A DNA stretch of 6,844 nucleotides from an uncultured Saprospiraceae bacterium. Lineage in GTDB: Bacteria > Bacteroidota > Bacteroidia > Chitinophagales > Saprospiraceae. The notes below the pieces were generated by a model. The model searched no databases. It had not been told where the DNA came from and saw only the letters and a program-made list of their open reading frames with translations. Positions 1 to 5,628 of this stretch are shown piece after piece (the stretch's first letter is position 1; every line of letters begins with the position of its first letter). The position numbers were made by a program, and so were the translations under genes. The stretch lies in contig CALHBW010000460.1 in NCBI GenBank assembly GCA_937930625.1, positions 1-6,844 of the forward strand, read 5' to 3'.

Positions 1-792
1 CAAAAGATTTCGCATTTTCAAGGCATCAAAAAAATTCGCCGCTTGGGACACAGTTACGAATTTGAGCAAATCAAAAACTACGTAAAAGGCGACGATTACC
101 GCAGTGTCAATTGGAAAGCTACCGGCAGACGCAGCGAACTCATGGTCAATCAATACGAAGATGAACGCGCCCAACAAGTCTATGTCGTCATAGATAAAAG
201 CCGCACCATGAAGATGCCTTTTGAGGGAATGAACTTGCTTGATTATGCCATCAATACAGGCTTGGTGATTGCGAATATTGCTTTGCAGAAACACGATAAA
301 GCGGGCTTGATTACCTTCTCCGATAAGATGGGAACCGTCATCCGTGCCGAGCGCAATCCCGTTCATCTCCGCAAAATTATGAATGCCCTTTACAATGAAA
401 AAGAACGTCATTTTGAGGCAAATTATGAATTGCTTTATTACGCTTCGCGCAGCATCATCAAGGGGCGCAGCCTCGTTTTGCTATACACAAATTTTGAAAG
501 TATGTATGCGATGGAGCGTGTTTTGCCTATCTTGCGGAAAATTAATCGCCTACATTTATTGGTCGTCGTTTTCTTTGAAAATACCGAAATCGCCGACTTT
601 ATAGAAAGCGAAGCTCAAGACACCGAAAGCATTTATATTCAGACAGTTGCGCGAGGTATGATTACTGAAAAACGTCAAATTGTGAGTACCCTTCGCAAGT
701 ATGGGATTCAAACGATACTCACCCGACCGGAAGAATTATCGGTCAATACGGTGAATAAATACCTCGAACTGAAAGCCCGCGGAATGATTTAA
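1..792 (+). CDS. DUF58 / von Willebrand A-like domain protein, 3' part
   Basis: The frame is open from base 1 to the TAA at 790-792, giving 263 visible residues. The true start lies upstream, and the TTG at 43 is only an internal leucine codon. Visible residues 30-44 hold the DUF58 signature GDDYRSVNWKATGRR, preceded by LGHSYEFEQIKNY. A von Willebrand A-like strand follows, with a DxS metal-site motif in VVIDKSRTM (Asp65, Ser67). Full-length Bacteroidota relatives are usually about 430-450 residues with an N-terminal membrane segment pair, so roughly the first 40% is missing here. Such proteins typically sit beside a MoxR-type AAA+ ATPase and other vWA or BatA-like membrane proteins, and are thought to act in envelope or chaperone-like processes. 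No partner is visible because the upstream DNA is absent. The exact function is unknown. Family assignment is secure, role is inference. Confidence 0.93.
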   Translation, partial: QKISHFQGIKKIRRLGHSYEFEQIKNYVKGDDYRSVNWKATGRRSELMVNQYEDERAQQVYVVIDKSRTMKMPFEGMNLLDYAINTGLVIANIALQKHDKAGLITFSDKMGTVIRAERNPVHLRKIMNALYNEKERHFEANYELLYYASRSIIKGRSLVLLYTNFESMYAMERVLPILRKINRLHLLVVVFFENTEIADFIESEAQDTESIYIQTVARGMITEKRQIVSTLRKYGIQTILTRPEELSVNTVNKYLELKARGMI

Positions 793-799
793 CATTCCT

Positions 800-863
800 G
801 TACCGACGACTTTAGCCGTCGCCTATTTTTTCACTAATTCCCGACGGCTAAAGTCGTCGGTAC
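800..863. repeat. 22-bp perfect inverted repeat (REP-like palindrome)
   Basis: The left arm 800-821 begins GTACCGACGACTTTAGCC and is the exact reverse complement of 842-863, with a 20-nt spacer between. It starts 7 nt after the DUF58 stop codon and ends 11 nt before the hemL ATG. The right arm is not followed by a T run; the only T run (826-831) is in the spacer. A simple intrinsic terminator is therefore unlikely, although a transcript could fold into a very stable hairpin. It resembles dispersed extragenic palindromes of bacterial genomes, but copy number cannot be seen from one window. Confidence 0.85.
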
Positions 864-874
864 GTTTACACACA

Positions 875-2164
875 ATGCAAAGAGAACAATCCGCACAATT
901 ATTCGAAGAAGCCAAAAATTACTTTCCGGGAGGAGTCAACTCGCCTGTACGCGCCTTTAAATCAGTGTCCGGTCCGCCTTTATTTATTAAGCGCGGCGAA
1001 GGTTGCCGTTTTTATGATGAAGATGATAACGAATTAATTGATTTTTGTTGTTCGTGGGGTCCGCTTATTTTGGGGCATAATAACGCGAAAATCAGAGAAC
1101 TGGTCACGGAAACGGTGGCGCGAGGTACATCATTTGGTACGCCTACGAAGTTGGGCAATGAACTTGGTAAATTGATTTTGGACAATAATAAATTTGTCGA
1201 AAAAATTCGTTTTGTGAGTTCGGGAACGGAGGCGGTGATGTCTGCGATACGCTTGGCGCGTGGCGTGACGGGCAAAAGCAAAGTCATTAAATTTGACGGC
1301 TGCTATCATGGTCATGTCGATTCCTTATTGGTGAAAGCGGGGTCAGGTTTGGCGACATTCGGGGTGAGTACATCGGCGGGGATTCCCAAATCTTTTGCAG
1401 AGGAAACCATCGTCGTACCACTCAATAATCCTGAACTATTGGACAAGGTTTTGCAAGAACACAGCGACGACATTGCCTGCATTATCATTGAACCGATTCC
1501 TGCCAATAACGGATTGCTTTTACAAGACAAATCTTTCTTGGAATGTCTGCGTTTGAAGTGTTATAAATACGGTGTTTTACTGATTTTTGATGAGGTGATT
1601 TCCGGTTTTAGAGTCGGATTTGAAGGGGCTGCGGGGCATTACGGTATTCAGCCGGATATTTTGACTTATGGTAAAATAATCGGTGGCGGAATGCCCGTAG
1701 GTATGTATGGCGCAAGCAAAGAAATCATGGCGCACATCGCCCCGGAAGGTGCTGTCTATCAAGCCGGTACGCTTTCCGCCAATCCCGTAGCAATGGCAGC
1801 CGGATACGCCGCCATGCAGCAATTGCTCGAAGCAAACTTTTACGAGAATTTACAAGCAAAAACCACCTATTTCACCAATAAAATACAAAGCTACGCCAAC
1901 GAAAAAGGCTACGAAATGACCCTCCCAAATATCGGCTCTATCTTCTGGGTCGCCTTCACCAAAGAACGCATCACCCGTGCCGACCAAATTCAAGCGGAAA
2001 GCATGGAAAAATTCAAAATTCTGCATCACGAACTCCTGCAACGTGGCGTTTATCTTGGTCCTTCGGGTTATGAAGTGGGCTTTGTTTCGGCAGCACATAC
2101 GGAGGCGGATTTGGACGAAGCGGCAGGGAAAATGTGTGAGAGTTTGGATGTGGTGTTTTCGTAA
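875..2164 (+). CDS. hemL: glutamate-1-semialdehyde 2,1-aminomutase
   Basis: A PLP-dependent class III aminotransferase-fold enzyme that converts glutamate-1-semialdehyde to 5-aminolevulinate, the last step of the C5 route to heme. It is cytosolic. At 429 residues it has the normal length for the family. The N-terminus NYFPGGVNSPVRAF (residues 15-28) is characteristic and fixes the ATG at 875; only an A-rich stretch precedes it, with no Shine-Dalgarno sequence. Further landmarks are SSGTEA (115-120, cofactor phosphate region), CYHGH (143-147), the DEVISGFR segment with Asp239 contacting the pyridine nitrogen, the Schiff-base Lys267 in TYGKIIGGGMPVG, and GTLSANPVAMAAG (298-310). No key residue is missing. 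The usual EPVxGNMG-type segment reads EPIPANNGL (206-214), a mild variation. No other hem gene is in the window, so it is probably not in a heme operon here. A perfect inverted repeat occupies most of the leader and a short hairpin directly follows the stop. Confidence 0.97.
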   Translation: MQREQSAQLFEEAKNYFPGGVNSPVRAFKSVSGPPLFIKRGEGCRFYDEDDNELIDFCCSWGPLILGHNNAKIRELVTETVARGTSFGTPTKLGNELGKLILDNNKFVEKIRFVSSGTEAVMSAIRLARGVTGKSKVIKFDGCYHGHVDSLLVKAGSGLATFGVSTSAGIPKSFAEETIVVPLNNPELLDKVLQEHSDDIACIIIEPIPANNGLLLQDKSFLECLRLKCYKYGVLLIFDEVISGFRVGFEGAAGHYGIQPDILTYGKIIGGGMPVGMYGASKEIMAHIAPEGAVYQAGTLSANPVAMAAGYAAMQQLLEANFYENLQAKTTYFTNKIQSYANEKGYEMTLPNIGSIFWVAFTKERITRADQIQAESMEKFKILHHELLQRGVYLGPSGYEVGFVSAAHTEADLDEAAGKMCESLDVVFS

Positions 2165-2184
2165 CACGGACATTCTTGTCCGTG
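2165..2184. repeat. 8-bp hairpin directly after the hemL stop
   Basis: CACGGACA at 2165-2172 pairs perfectly with TGTCCGTG at 2177-2184 across a TTCT loop. It begins on the base after the hemL TAA. No T run follows (next bases are CCGCAC), so it does not fit a classic rho-independent terminator. It could stabilise the hemL mRNA 3' end or be a copy of a dispersed extragenic palindrome. It differs in sequence from the inverted repeat upstream of hemL. Confidence 0.75.
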
Positions 2185-2229
2185 CCGCACATTGCGCGAA
2201 AAATGCATATTTTTATCTAAAATCACAAA

Positions 2230-3174
2230 ATGAAATATTACCTCATTCTTTCAAGTTGTTTTATCGTCTTGATAGCTGCTTGCAGCATTTTGCATCCGAA
2301 AGACCATAATGAATCTCTTTTGAAAGTTAGCCCTCCCGGTACAGTTCAGATAGGCGAAAATTTATTTGCTGATGAACAGGAAATTGCTACGATTGATTAT
2401 AGAGAATTTATGTGGTGGACAGGCAGGGTATTCGGTATTGATTCAGAAGAATATAAAACCATTTTGCCGGATACTACTGTATGGTTCAATCAGAAATATA
2501 AAAACCTTTTATACGAAACTTATATGAATCACCCGTCGTACAACAATTATCCGGTGGTTGGTATATCTTTAGAACAGGCAAAAAAATACACAAAATGGCG
2601 CACTGATAGAGTAGCCGAAATGCTATTGGTTCGGAGAAAATTAATTCCTGCTAATCCCCATCAAAATCCTGAGAATTATTTTACCATTGAGGGATATGCA
2701 AACGGTACGTATGAGGGTATTCACAAAAGAGAAGATATTTTAACCGCTATATACAGAATACCAAACACAGAAGAGTGGGAATATTTTGTAAGGGGTAATT
2801 CTAATTTCAGATATGGTATAGATAGCTTGTCAAGACAGAACAAAAAAGTGCAAAAAAATTATGGCGGATATTTGTTTTGCACCAATGATTACATCAACTC
2901 CACCGATAATCACTGGTATAATGAGGAATCAGATGAAATGCAAATTCAGCAATTAACTGTACCATGTCGTGCATTTGCTAAAAATATCTTTGGAATCGCC
3001 GACATCATCGGCAATGTATCTGAAATGGTTTTAGAAGAAGGAGTCGCTAAAGGTGGCAGTTGGCGTGACTCTATTCAATATATTGAAATTTCTAAAAACT
3101 TTATTTTTGATAAACCCAATGAATACACAGGATTTCGTAATATCAGTAGTTGGGAATGGATAAAAATAGAGTGA
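2230..3174 (+). CDS. SUMF1/FGE-fold lipoprotein, GldJ/GldK-like, lacking catalytic cysteines
   Basis: A 314-residue protein with a lipoprotein signal peptide. A hydrophobic stretch (about residues 4-17) ends in the lipobox LIAAC, with Cys18 the likely lipidated residue. The rest resembles the formylglycine-generating-enzyme/sulfatase-modifying-factor fold: YPVVGISLEQAKKYTKWRT (107-125), a RIPNTEEWEYFVRG segment (176-189), FGIADIIGNVSEMV (254-267), KGGSW (274-278) and GFRNI near the end (301-305). The YPVVG..EQA..Y..WRT block is especially like the gliding/type IX secretion lipoproteins GldJ and GldK. True FGE enzymes carry two active-site cysteines just after GGSW. Here that region is RDSIQYIEIS, and the only mature cysteines besides Cys18 are Cys217 and Cys246, so sulfatase-activating activity is unlikely. 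A structural or binding role at the membrane is inferred. It is shorter than typical GldJ/GldK and no other gld gene is nearby, so I do not assign a gld symbol. It looks more AT-rich than hemL by eye. Confidence 0.85.
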   Translation: MKYYLILSSCFIVLIAACSILHPKDHNESLLKVSPPGTVQIGENLFADEQEIATIDYREFMWWTGRVFGIDSEEYKTILPDTTVWFNQKYKNLLYETYMNHPSYNNYPVVGISLEQAKKYTKWRTDRVAEMLLVRRKLIPANPHQNPENYFTIEGYANGTYEGIHKREDILTAIYRIPNTEEWEYFVRGNSNFRYGIDSLSRQNKKVQKNYGGYLFCTNDYINSTDNHWYNEESDEMQIQQLTVPCRAFAKNIFGIADIIGNVSEMVLEEGVAKGGSWRDSIQYIEISKNFIFDKPNEYTGFRNISSWEWIKIE

Positions 3175-3178
3175 ATAC

Positions 3179-3230
3179 GGATAAAAAAACAGTTCCTTGC
3201 ATAATTTAAATATAAAACCTATTTTTATCC
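3179..3230. repeat. 9-bp inverted repeat spanning the gap before the peptidase gene
   Basis: GGATAAAAA (3179-3187) is the exact reverse complement of TTTTTATCC (3222-3230), with 34 nt between. A further direct copy of GGATAAAAA lies at 3158-3166 inside the end of the lipoprotein gene. The right arm overlaps the putative -7 element of the peptidase promoter. It could be an operator, a weak terminator stem for the upstream gene, or chance in AT-rich DNA. Confidence 0.4.
3197..3227 (+). promoter_or_regulatory. putative Bacteroidota-type promoter for the S9 peptidase gene
   Basis: TTG at 3197-3199 is followed by a 20-nt spacer and then TATTTTTA at 3220-3227, which matches the Bacteroidota -7 consensus TAnnTTTG except for the last base. 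Spacing fits the usual -33/-7 arrangement. Transcription would begin around 3232-3235, giving a leader of about 40 nt before the ATG at 3274. The region is AT-rich, so a chance match is possible. Confidence 0.42.
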
Positions 3231-3273
3231 TGCTATTTTTCTTCTCTAAATATTACACAGAAAAACAAAATAT

Positions 3274-5220
3274 ATGGAAACTCGCCATTTAATACTGATA
3301 GGAATGATGATTTCAACAATAAACCCGTTATATTCACAAGACCGCAGAGAAATCGGGAATTTGATTCTGGAAGGTATCCCCGAAATCCCCGAAGCAATCA
3401 AAATCCAAGTTCAGCAATACCAAAACACAAGAGCCGCATCTTTGGAAGATTGGCTACCCAATGACGAAGGTATTCTCATCTCCACGCGATTCGGAAATAC
3501 CAACCAACTACATACCGTCAGCAGTCCGGGAGCTTCGCGCAATCAAATTACATTTTTCAACGAACCCGTCACCAACGGCACCTTCTGCCCTTCTCCCGAT
3601 TACGATGGTTTTCTTTTCACAAAAGACATTGGTGGTAACGAATTTGCACAGATATACTGGTACGATATGAATACCGGCAAATCTGAACTTTTAAGCGATG
3701 GCAGTTCGGTAAATTTTGGCATTTCATGGGCAAATAAAGGCAATAAATTCGCTTTTACATCCACACGAAGAAACACCATAGACTTCGATATTTACGTCTC
3801 TGATATGGCTGCTCCAAAAAAAGCCGCCCTTAAAATAGACCGTGGGGGTGGCTATTGGATGGTCAATGATTGGTCGCCGGATGACAGTAAATTGATTGTT
3901 CTGCAATACCTCTCCAGCACAAATTCCAATTCATTTATTCTGGATGTCAACACCAATAAATTGACACAAATGAACGCAGAGGGCGAGGAAGCGGTGTTCA
4001 TTCCCTTGGTGTGGGACAAGACAGGAAAGCATATCTACGTCACGACGGATGAGGCAACAGAGTTCAAAACTTTGGCGAAATATGATGTCGAAAAAGGAAA
4101 GTTGACCTACCTGACCGATGATATTCTCTGGGATGTAGAAAACTTGGTCACCAATAAAGATAAGACTAAAGCGGCTTTTACCGTCAATGAAAATGGCTTT
4201 AGTCAACTGTACATCTTGGACTTGACATCCGATAAATATTCAAAAGTTCCCAACCTTCCTATCGGACAAATATATGCCTTGAATTTTCATCCGACCAAAG
4301 ATAAATTGGGCATGGTACTCAACACCACCCAGACCCCCGGAGATGTGTATTCGATAGACCTCAGCACCATGCAAAGCAAGCGATGGACGACCAGCGAAGT
4401 CGGCGGATTGAACACCGAAACATTCCCCAAACCCAAATTAATCATGTACGAAACCTTCGATGAAGTCAAGGGAAAAAAACGAACAATACCCGCCTTTGTT
4501 TATAAGCCGCAAACCGACGAAAAAAATCTCCCCGTGATGATTTCTATTCACGGCGGACCGGAAGGACAGCACATTCCCTATTTTTCTTCTTTTTATGCTT
4601 TTCTGGCGAATGAAATGGGCATTGCCGTCATCGCGCCCAATGTACGCGGGTCGGCAGGTTATGGCAAAAATTACCTCAAATTGGACAATGAATACAATCG
4701 CGAAAATTCGGTCAAAGACATTGGCAAACTCATAGAATGGATTGAAAAAAATCCTGATTTTGATGAAAATCGGATTGCCGTATTTGGCGGTTCTTATGGC
4801 GGTTATATGGTGCTGTCTTCCATGTTCAATTATAATGAAAAATTAAAATGCGGTATCGACATCGTAGGTATTAGCAACTTTGTCACCTTCCTCGAAAACA
4901 CAGAAGAATACAGACGCGACCTACGAAGAGCCGAGTATGGCGATGAAAGAGACCCCAAAATGCGAAAATTTCTCGAATCCATCTCCCCCACCAATCACAC
5001 CAAAGAGATAAACAAACCCTTATTCGTCATTCAAGGTGCCAACGACCCGCGCGTTCCCGCTTCCGAATCCGAACAAATGGTACAATCCATCAGAAAAAAC
5101 GGTGGAATTGTATGGTATATGCTTGCAAAAGATGAAGGACACGGATTTAGAAAAAAAGAAAATCGCGATAGAATGAACGAGGCAATTGCGCTGTTTTTGA
5201 AGGAGAATTTGTTGAAATAG
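3274..5220 (+). CDS. secreted S9 family peptidase (prolyl oligopeptidase / acylaminoacyl-peptidase type)
   Basis: A serine peptidase of 648 residues, within the family's usual length. Residues 1-22 look like a signal peptide (basic start, hydrophobic LILIGMMIST core, then PLYSQ), so export to the periplasm or beyond is likely. Residues about 60-370 show WD-like/beta-propeller repeats, such as GISWANKGNKFAFTS and VNDWSPDDSKLIVL, which restrict substrate access in this family. The C-terminal alpha/beta-hydrolase domain has HGGPEG (426-431, oxyanion region), the nucleophile Ser507 in FGGSYGGY, Asp591 in GANDPRVP and His623 in DEGHGF. The triad is complete. The enzyme is expected to cleave peptides, often releasing N-terminal dipeptides or acylated residues; the precise specificity cannot be read from sequence. 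The start at 3274 is chosen because it gives the signal peptide, and an A-rich stretch precedes it. A TTG/TAnnTTT promoter-like pair lies about 50-75 nt upstream. The neighbours give no clear functional link. Confidence 0.95.
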   Translation: METRHLILIGMMISTINPLYSQDRREIGNLILEGIPEIPEAIKIQVQQYQNTRAASLEDWLPNDEGILISTRFGNTNQLHTVSSPGASRNQITFFNEPVTNGTFCPSPDYDGFLFTKDIGGNEFAQIYWYDMNTGKSELLSDGSSVNFGISWANKGNKFAFTSTRRNTIDFDIYVSDMAAPKKAALKIDRGGGYWMVNDWSPDDSKLIVLQYLSSTNSNSFILDVNTNKLTQMNAEGEEAVFIPLVWDKTGKHIYVTTDEATEFKTLAKYDVEKGKLTYLTDDILWDVENLVTNKDKTKAAFTVNENGFSQLYILDLTSDKYSKVPNLPIGQIYALNFHPTKDKLGMVLNTTQTPGDVYSIDLSTMQSKRWTTSEVGGLNTETFPKPKLIMYETFDEVKGKKRTIPAFVYKPQTDEKNLPVMISIHGGPEGQHIPYFSSFYAFLANEMGIAVIAPNVRGSAGYGKNYLKLDNEYNRENSVKDIGKLIEWIEKNPDFDENRIAVFGGSYGGYMVLSSMFNYNEKLKCGIDIVGISNFVTFLENTEEYRRDLRRAEYGDERDPKMRKFLESISPTNHTKEINKPLFVIQGANDPRVPASESEQMVQSIRKNGGIVWYMLAKDEGHGFRKKENRDRMNEAIALFLKENLLK

Positions 5221-5255
5221 ACGTTAGTTCATAGTTGTCAGTTCATAGTTCATAG
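5221..5255. repeat. degenerate 7-bp tandem array, consensus TTCATAG
   Basis: Five heptamers follow the peptidase stop codon without a gap: ACGTTAG, TTCATAG, TTGTCAG, TTCATAG, TTCATAG. The last seven coding bases (GAAATAG, including the stop) are in the same phase. Because each unit is 7 nt and most end in TAG, the array places stop codons in all three + frames. It resembles the short tandemly repeated heptamers described in some bacterial genomes; function unknown. Confidence 0.75.
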
Positions 5256-5266
5256 TTTGGCTATCT

Positions 5267-5368
5267 GTCTGACTTTGTTTAAGCGAATACTCGTCAGACG
5301 AATCCTTTTATTCCATGCGAATATTTGATGAGACAAGTCACCACATTTCACAAAAACCTTCGTCAGAC
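5267..5368. repeat. TCGTCAGAC repeat pair with an inverted GTCTGAC copy
   Basis: The 9-mer TCGTCAGAC occurs at 5291-5299 and 5360-5368 in direct orientation. The inverted core GTCTGAC lies at 5267-5273. The first 9-mer extends to TCGTCAGACGA (5291-5301), which is a palindrome around a central A. This pattern suggests fragments of a dispersed extragenic palindrome, but arms are short and only three copies are visible. Confidence 0.5.
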
Positions 5369-5390
5369 CATAGTTAATTAAATTTCTTTG

Positions 5391-5420
5391 TGTTTAATGT
5401 GTTGAATGTAAAATGAATAA
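5391..5420. repeat. possible degenerate heptamer run (TGTTTAA-like)
   Basis: TGTTTAA (5391-5397), then two extra bases, TGTTGAA (5400-5406), TGTAAAA (5407-5413) and TGAATAA (5414-5420) can be read as a decayed 7-bp array. The region is AT-rich, so similarity may be partly compositional. It is reported because two clearer arrays of the same period lie in the same gap. Confidence 0.35.
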
Positions 5421-5503
5421 TTGCAAATTCGCAGAGAATAATTTATTATTTTTAATTTTTATAAATCATTAAAAACAAATAAAATACAAATTATTATTTT
5501 AAA

Positions 5504-5538
5504 TTAATTATCAATTCTACATTCTCAATTATCAATTT
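5504..5538. repeat. degenerate 7-bp tandem array, consensus TCAATTn
   Basis: Five heptamers in register: TTAATTA, TCAATTC, TACATTC, TCAATTA, TCAATTT. The 11-mer AATTATCAATT recurs at 5506-5516 and 5527-5537, a shift of exactly three units. Total length is 35 bp, the same as the TTCATAG array at the left end of this gap, but the unit is different. Confidence 0.65.
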
Positions 5539-5548
5539 GGCGAAGACA

Positions 5549-5574
5549 TTGTAATTTACGGTGTAATAAATTTG
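5549..5574 (+). promoter_or_regulatory. putative promoter for the aldo/keto reductase gene
   Basis: TAAATTTG at 5567-5574 matches the Bacteroidota -7 consensus TAnnTTTG at every fixed position. The nearest upstream TTG (5549-5551) is separated by 15 nt, shorter than the usual 17-23, and another TTG at 5537-5539 is too far. Transcription would start around 5580, leaving a leader of about 50 nt that contains the GC-rich repeat. The -7 element is convincing, the -33 is not. Confidence 0.42.
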
Positions 5575-5586
5575 TTTCACGCTAAA

Positions 5587-5616
5587 CCGCGGTCTGCGGA
5601 CTGACCGACTGCGGAC
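5587..5616. repeat. GC-rich repeat in the reductase leader
   Basis: CTGCGGAC occurs twice (5594-5601 and 5609-5616), 15 bp apart, in an otherwise AT-rich gap. CGGTC (5590-5594) can pair with GACCG (5603-5607), and CCGC (5587-5590) with either GCGG (5596-5599 or 5611-5614), so alternative small hairpins are possible. It lies 12 nt before the ATG and would be in the 5' leader of the transcript. Confidence 0.5.
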
Positions 5617-5628
5617 AATATTTTCAAT

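Larger units (their letters stand above)
5221..5628. other. 408-bp repeat-rich intergenic region
   Basis: No plausible gene is seen on either strand. The gap is a mosaic: a TTCATAG heptamer array at the left, GTCTGAC/GTCAGAC repeats, a strongly AT-rich central block (about 5371-5540), a second heptamer array ending near 5538, a promoter-like element, and a GC-rich repeat just before the next gene. No clear terminator was found for the peptidase gene; the TCGTCAGACGA palindrome lacks a T run. Confidence 0.8.

Noticed and set aside
43..45. TTG at 43 as the start of the DUF58 gene
   Set aside because: The frame is open to base 1 and the residues before it (GIKKIRR) belong to the conserved DUF58 region, so the gene begins upstream of the window.
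800..863. Inverted repeat as a standard intrinsic terminator of the DUF58 gene
   Set aside because: The right arm is followed by GTTTACAC, not a T tract, and the 20-nt loop is long.
1012..2173. Several minus-strand open frames opposite hemL
   Set aside because: They overlap a clear, full-length hemL in antisense and show no domain or plausible start context.
2192..2221. TTG, 19-nt spacer, TATCTAAA as a promoter for the lipoprotein gene
   Set aside because: Spacing is right but the -7 element matches only TA and one T, and the leader would be only a few bases long before the ATG at 2230.
2230..3174. Assignment as an active formylglycine-generating enzyme or as gldJ/gldK
   Set aside because: The catalytic cysteines after GGSW are missing, the protein is shorter than typical GldJ/GldK, and no sulfatase or gld gene is nearby.
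5221..5538. CRISPR array
   Set aside because: The repeats are 7-bp tandem units without unique spacers, and no cas gene is present.
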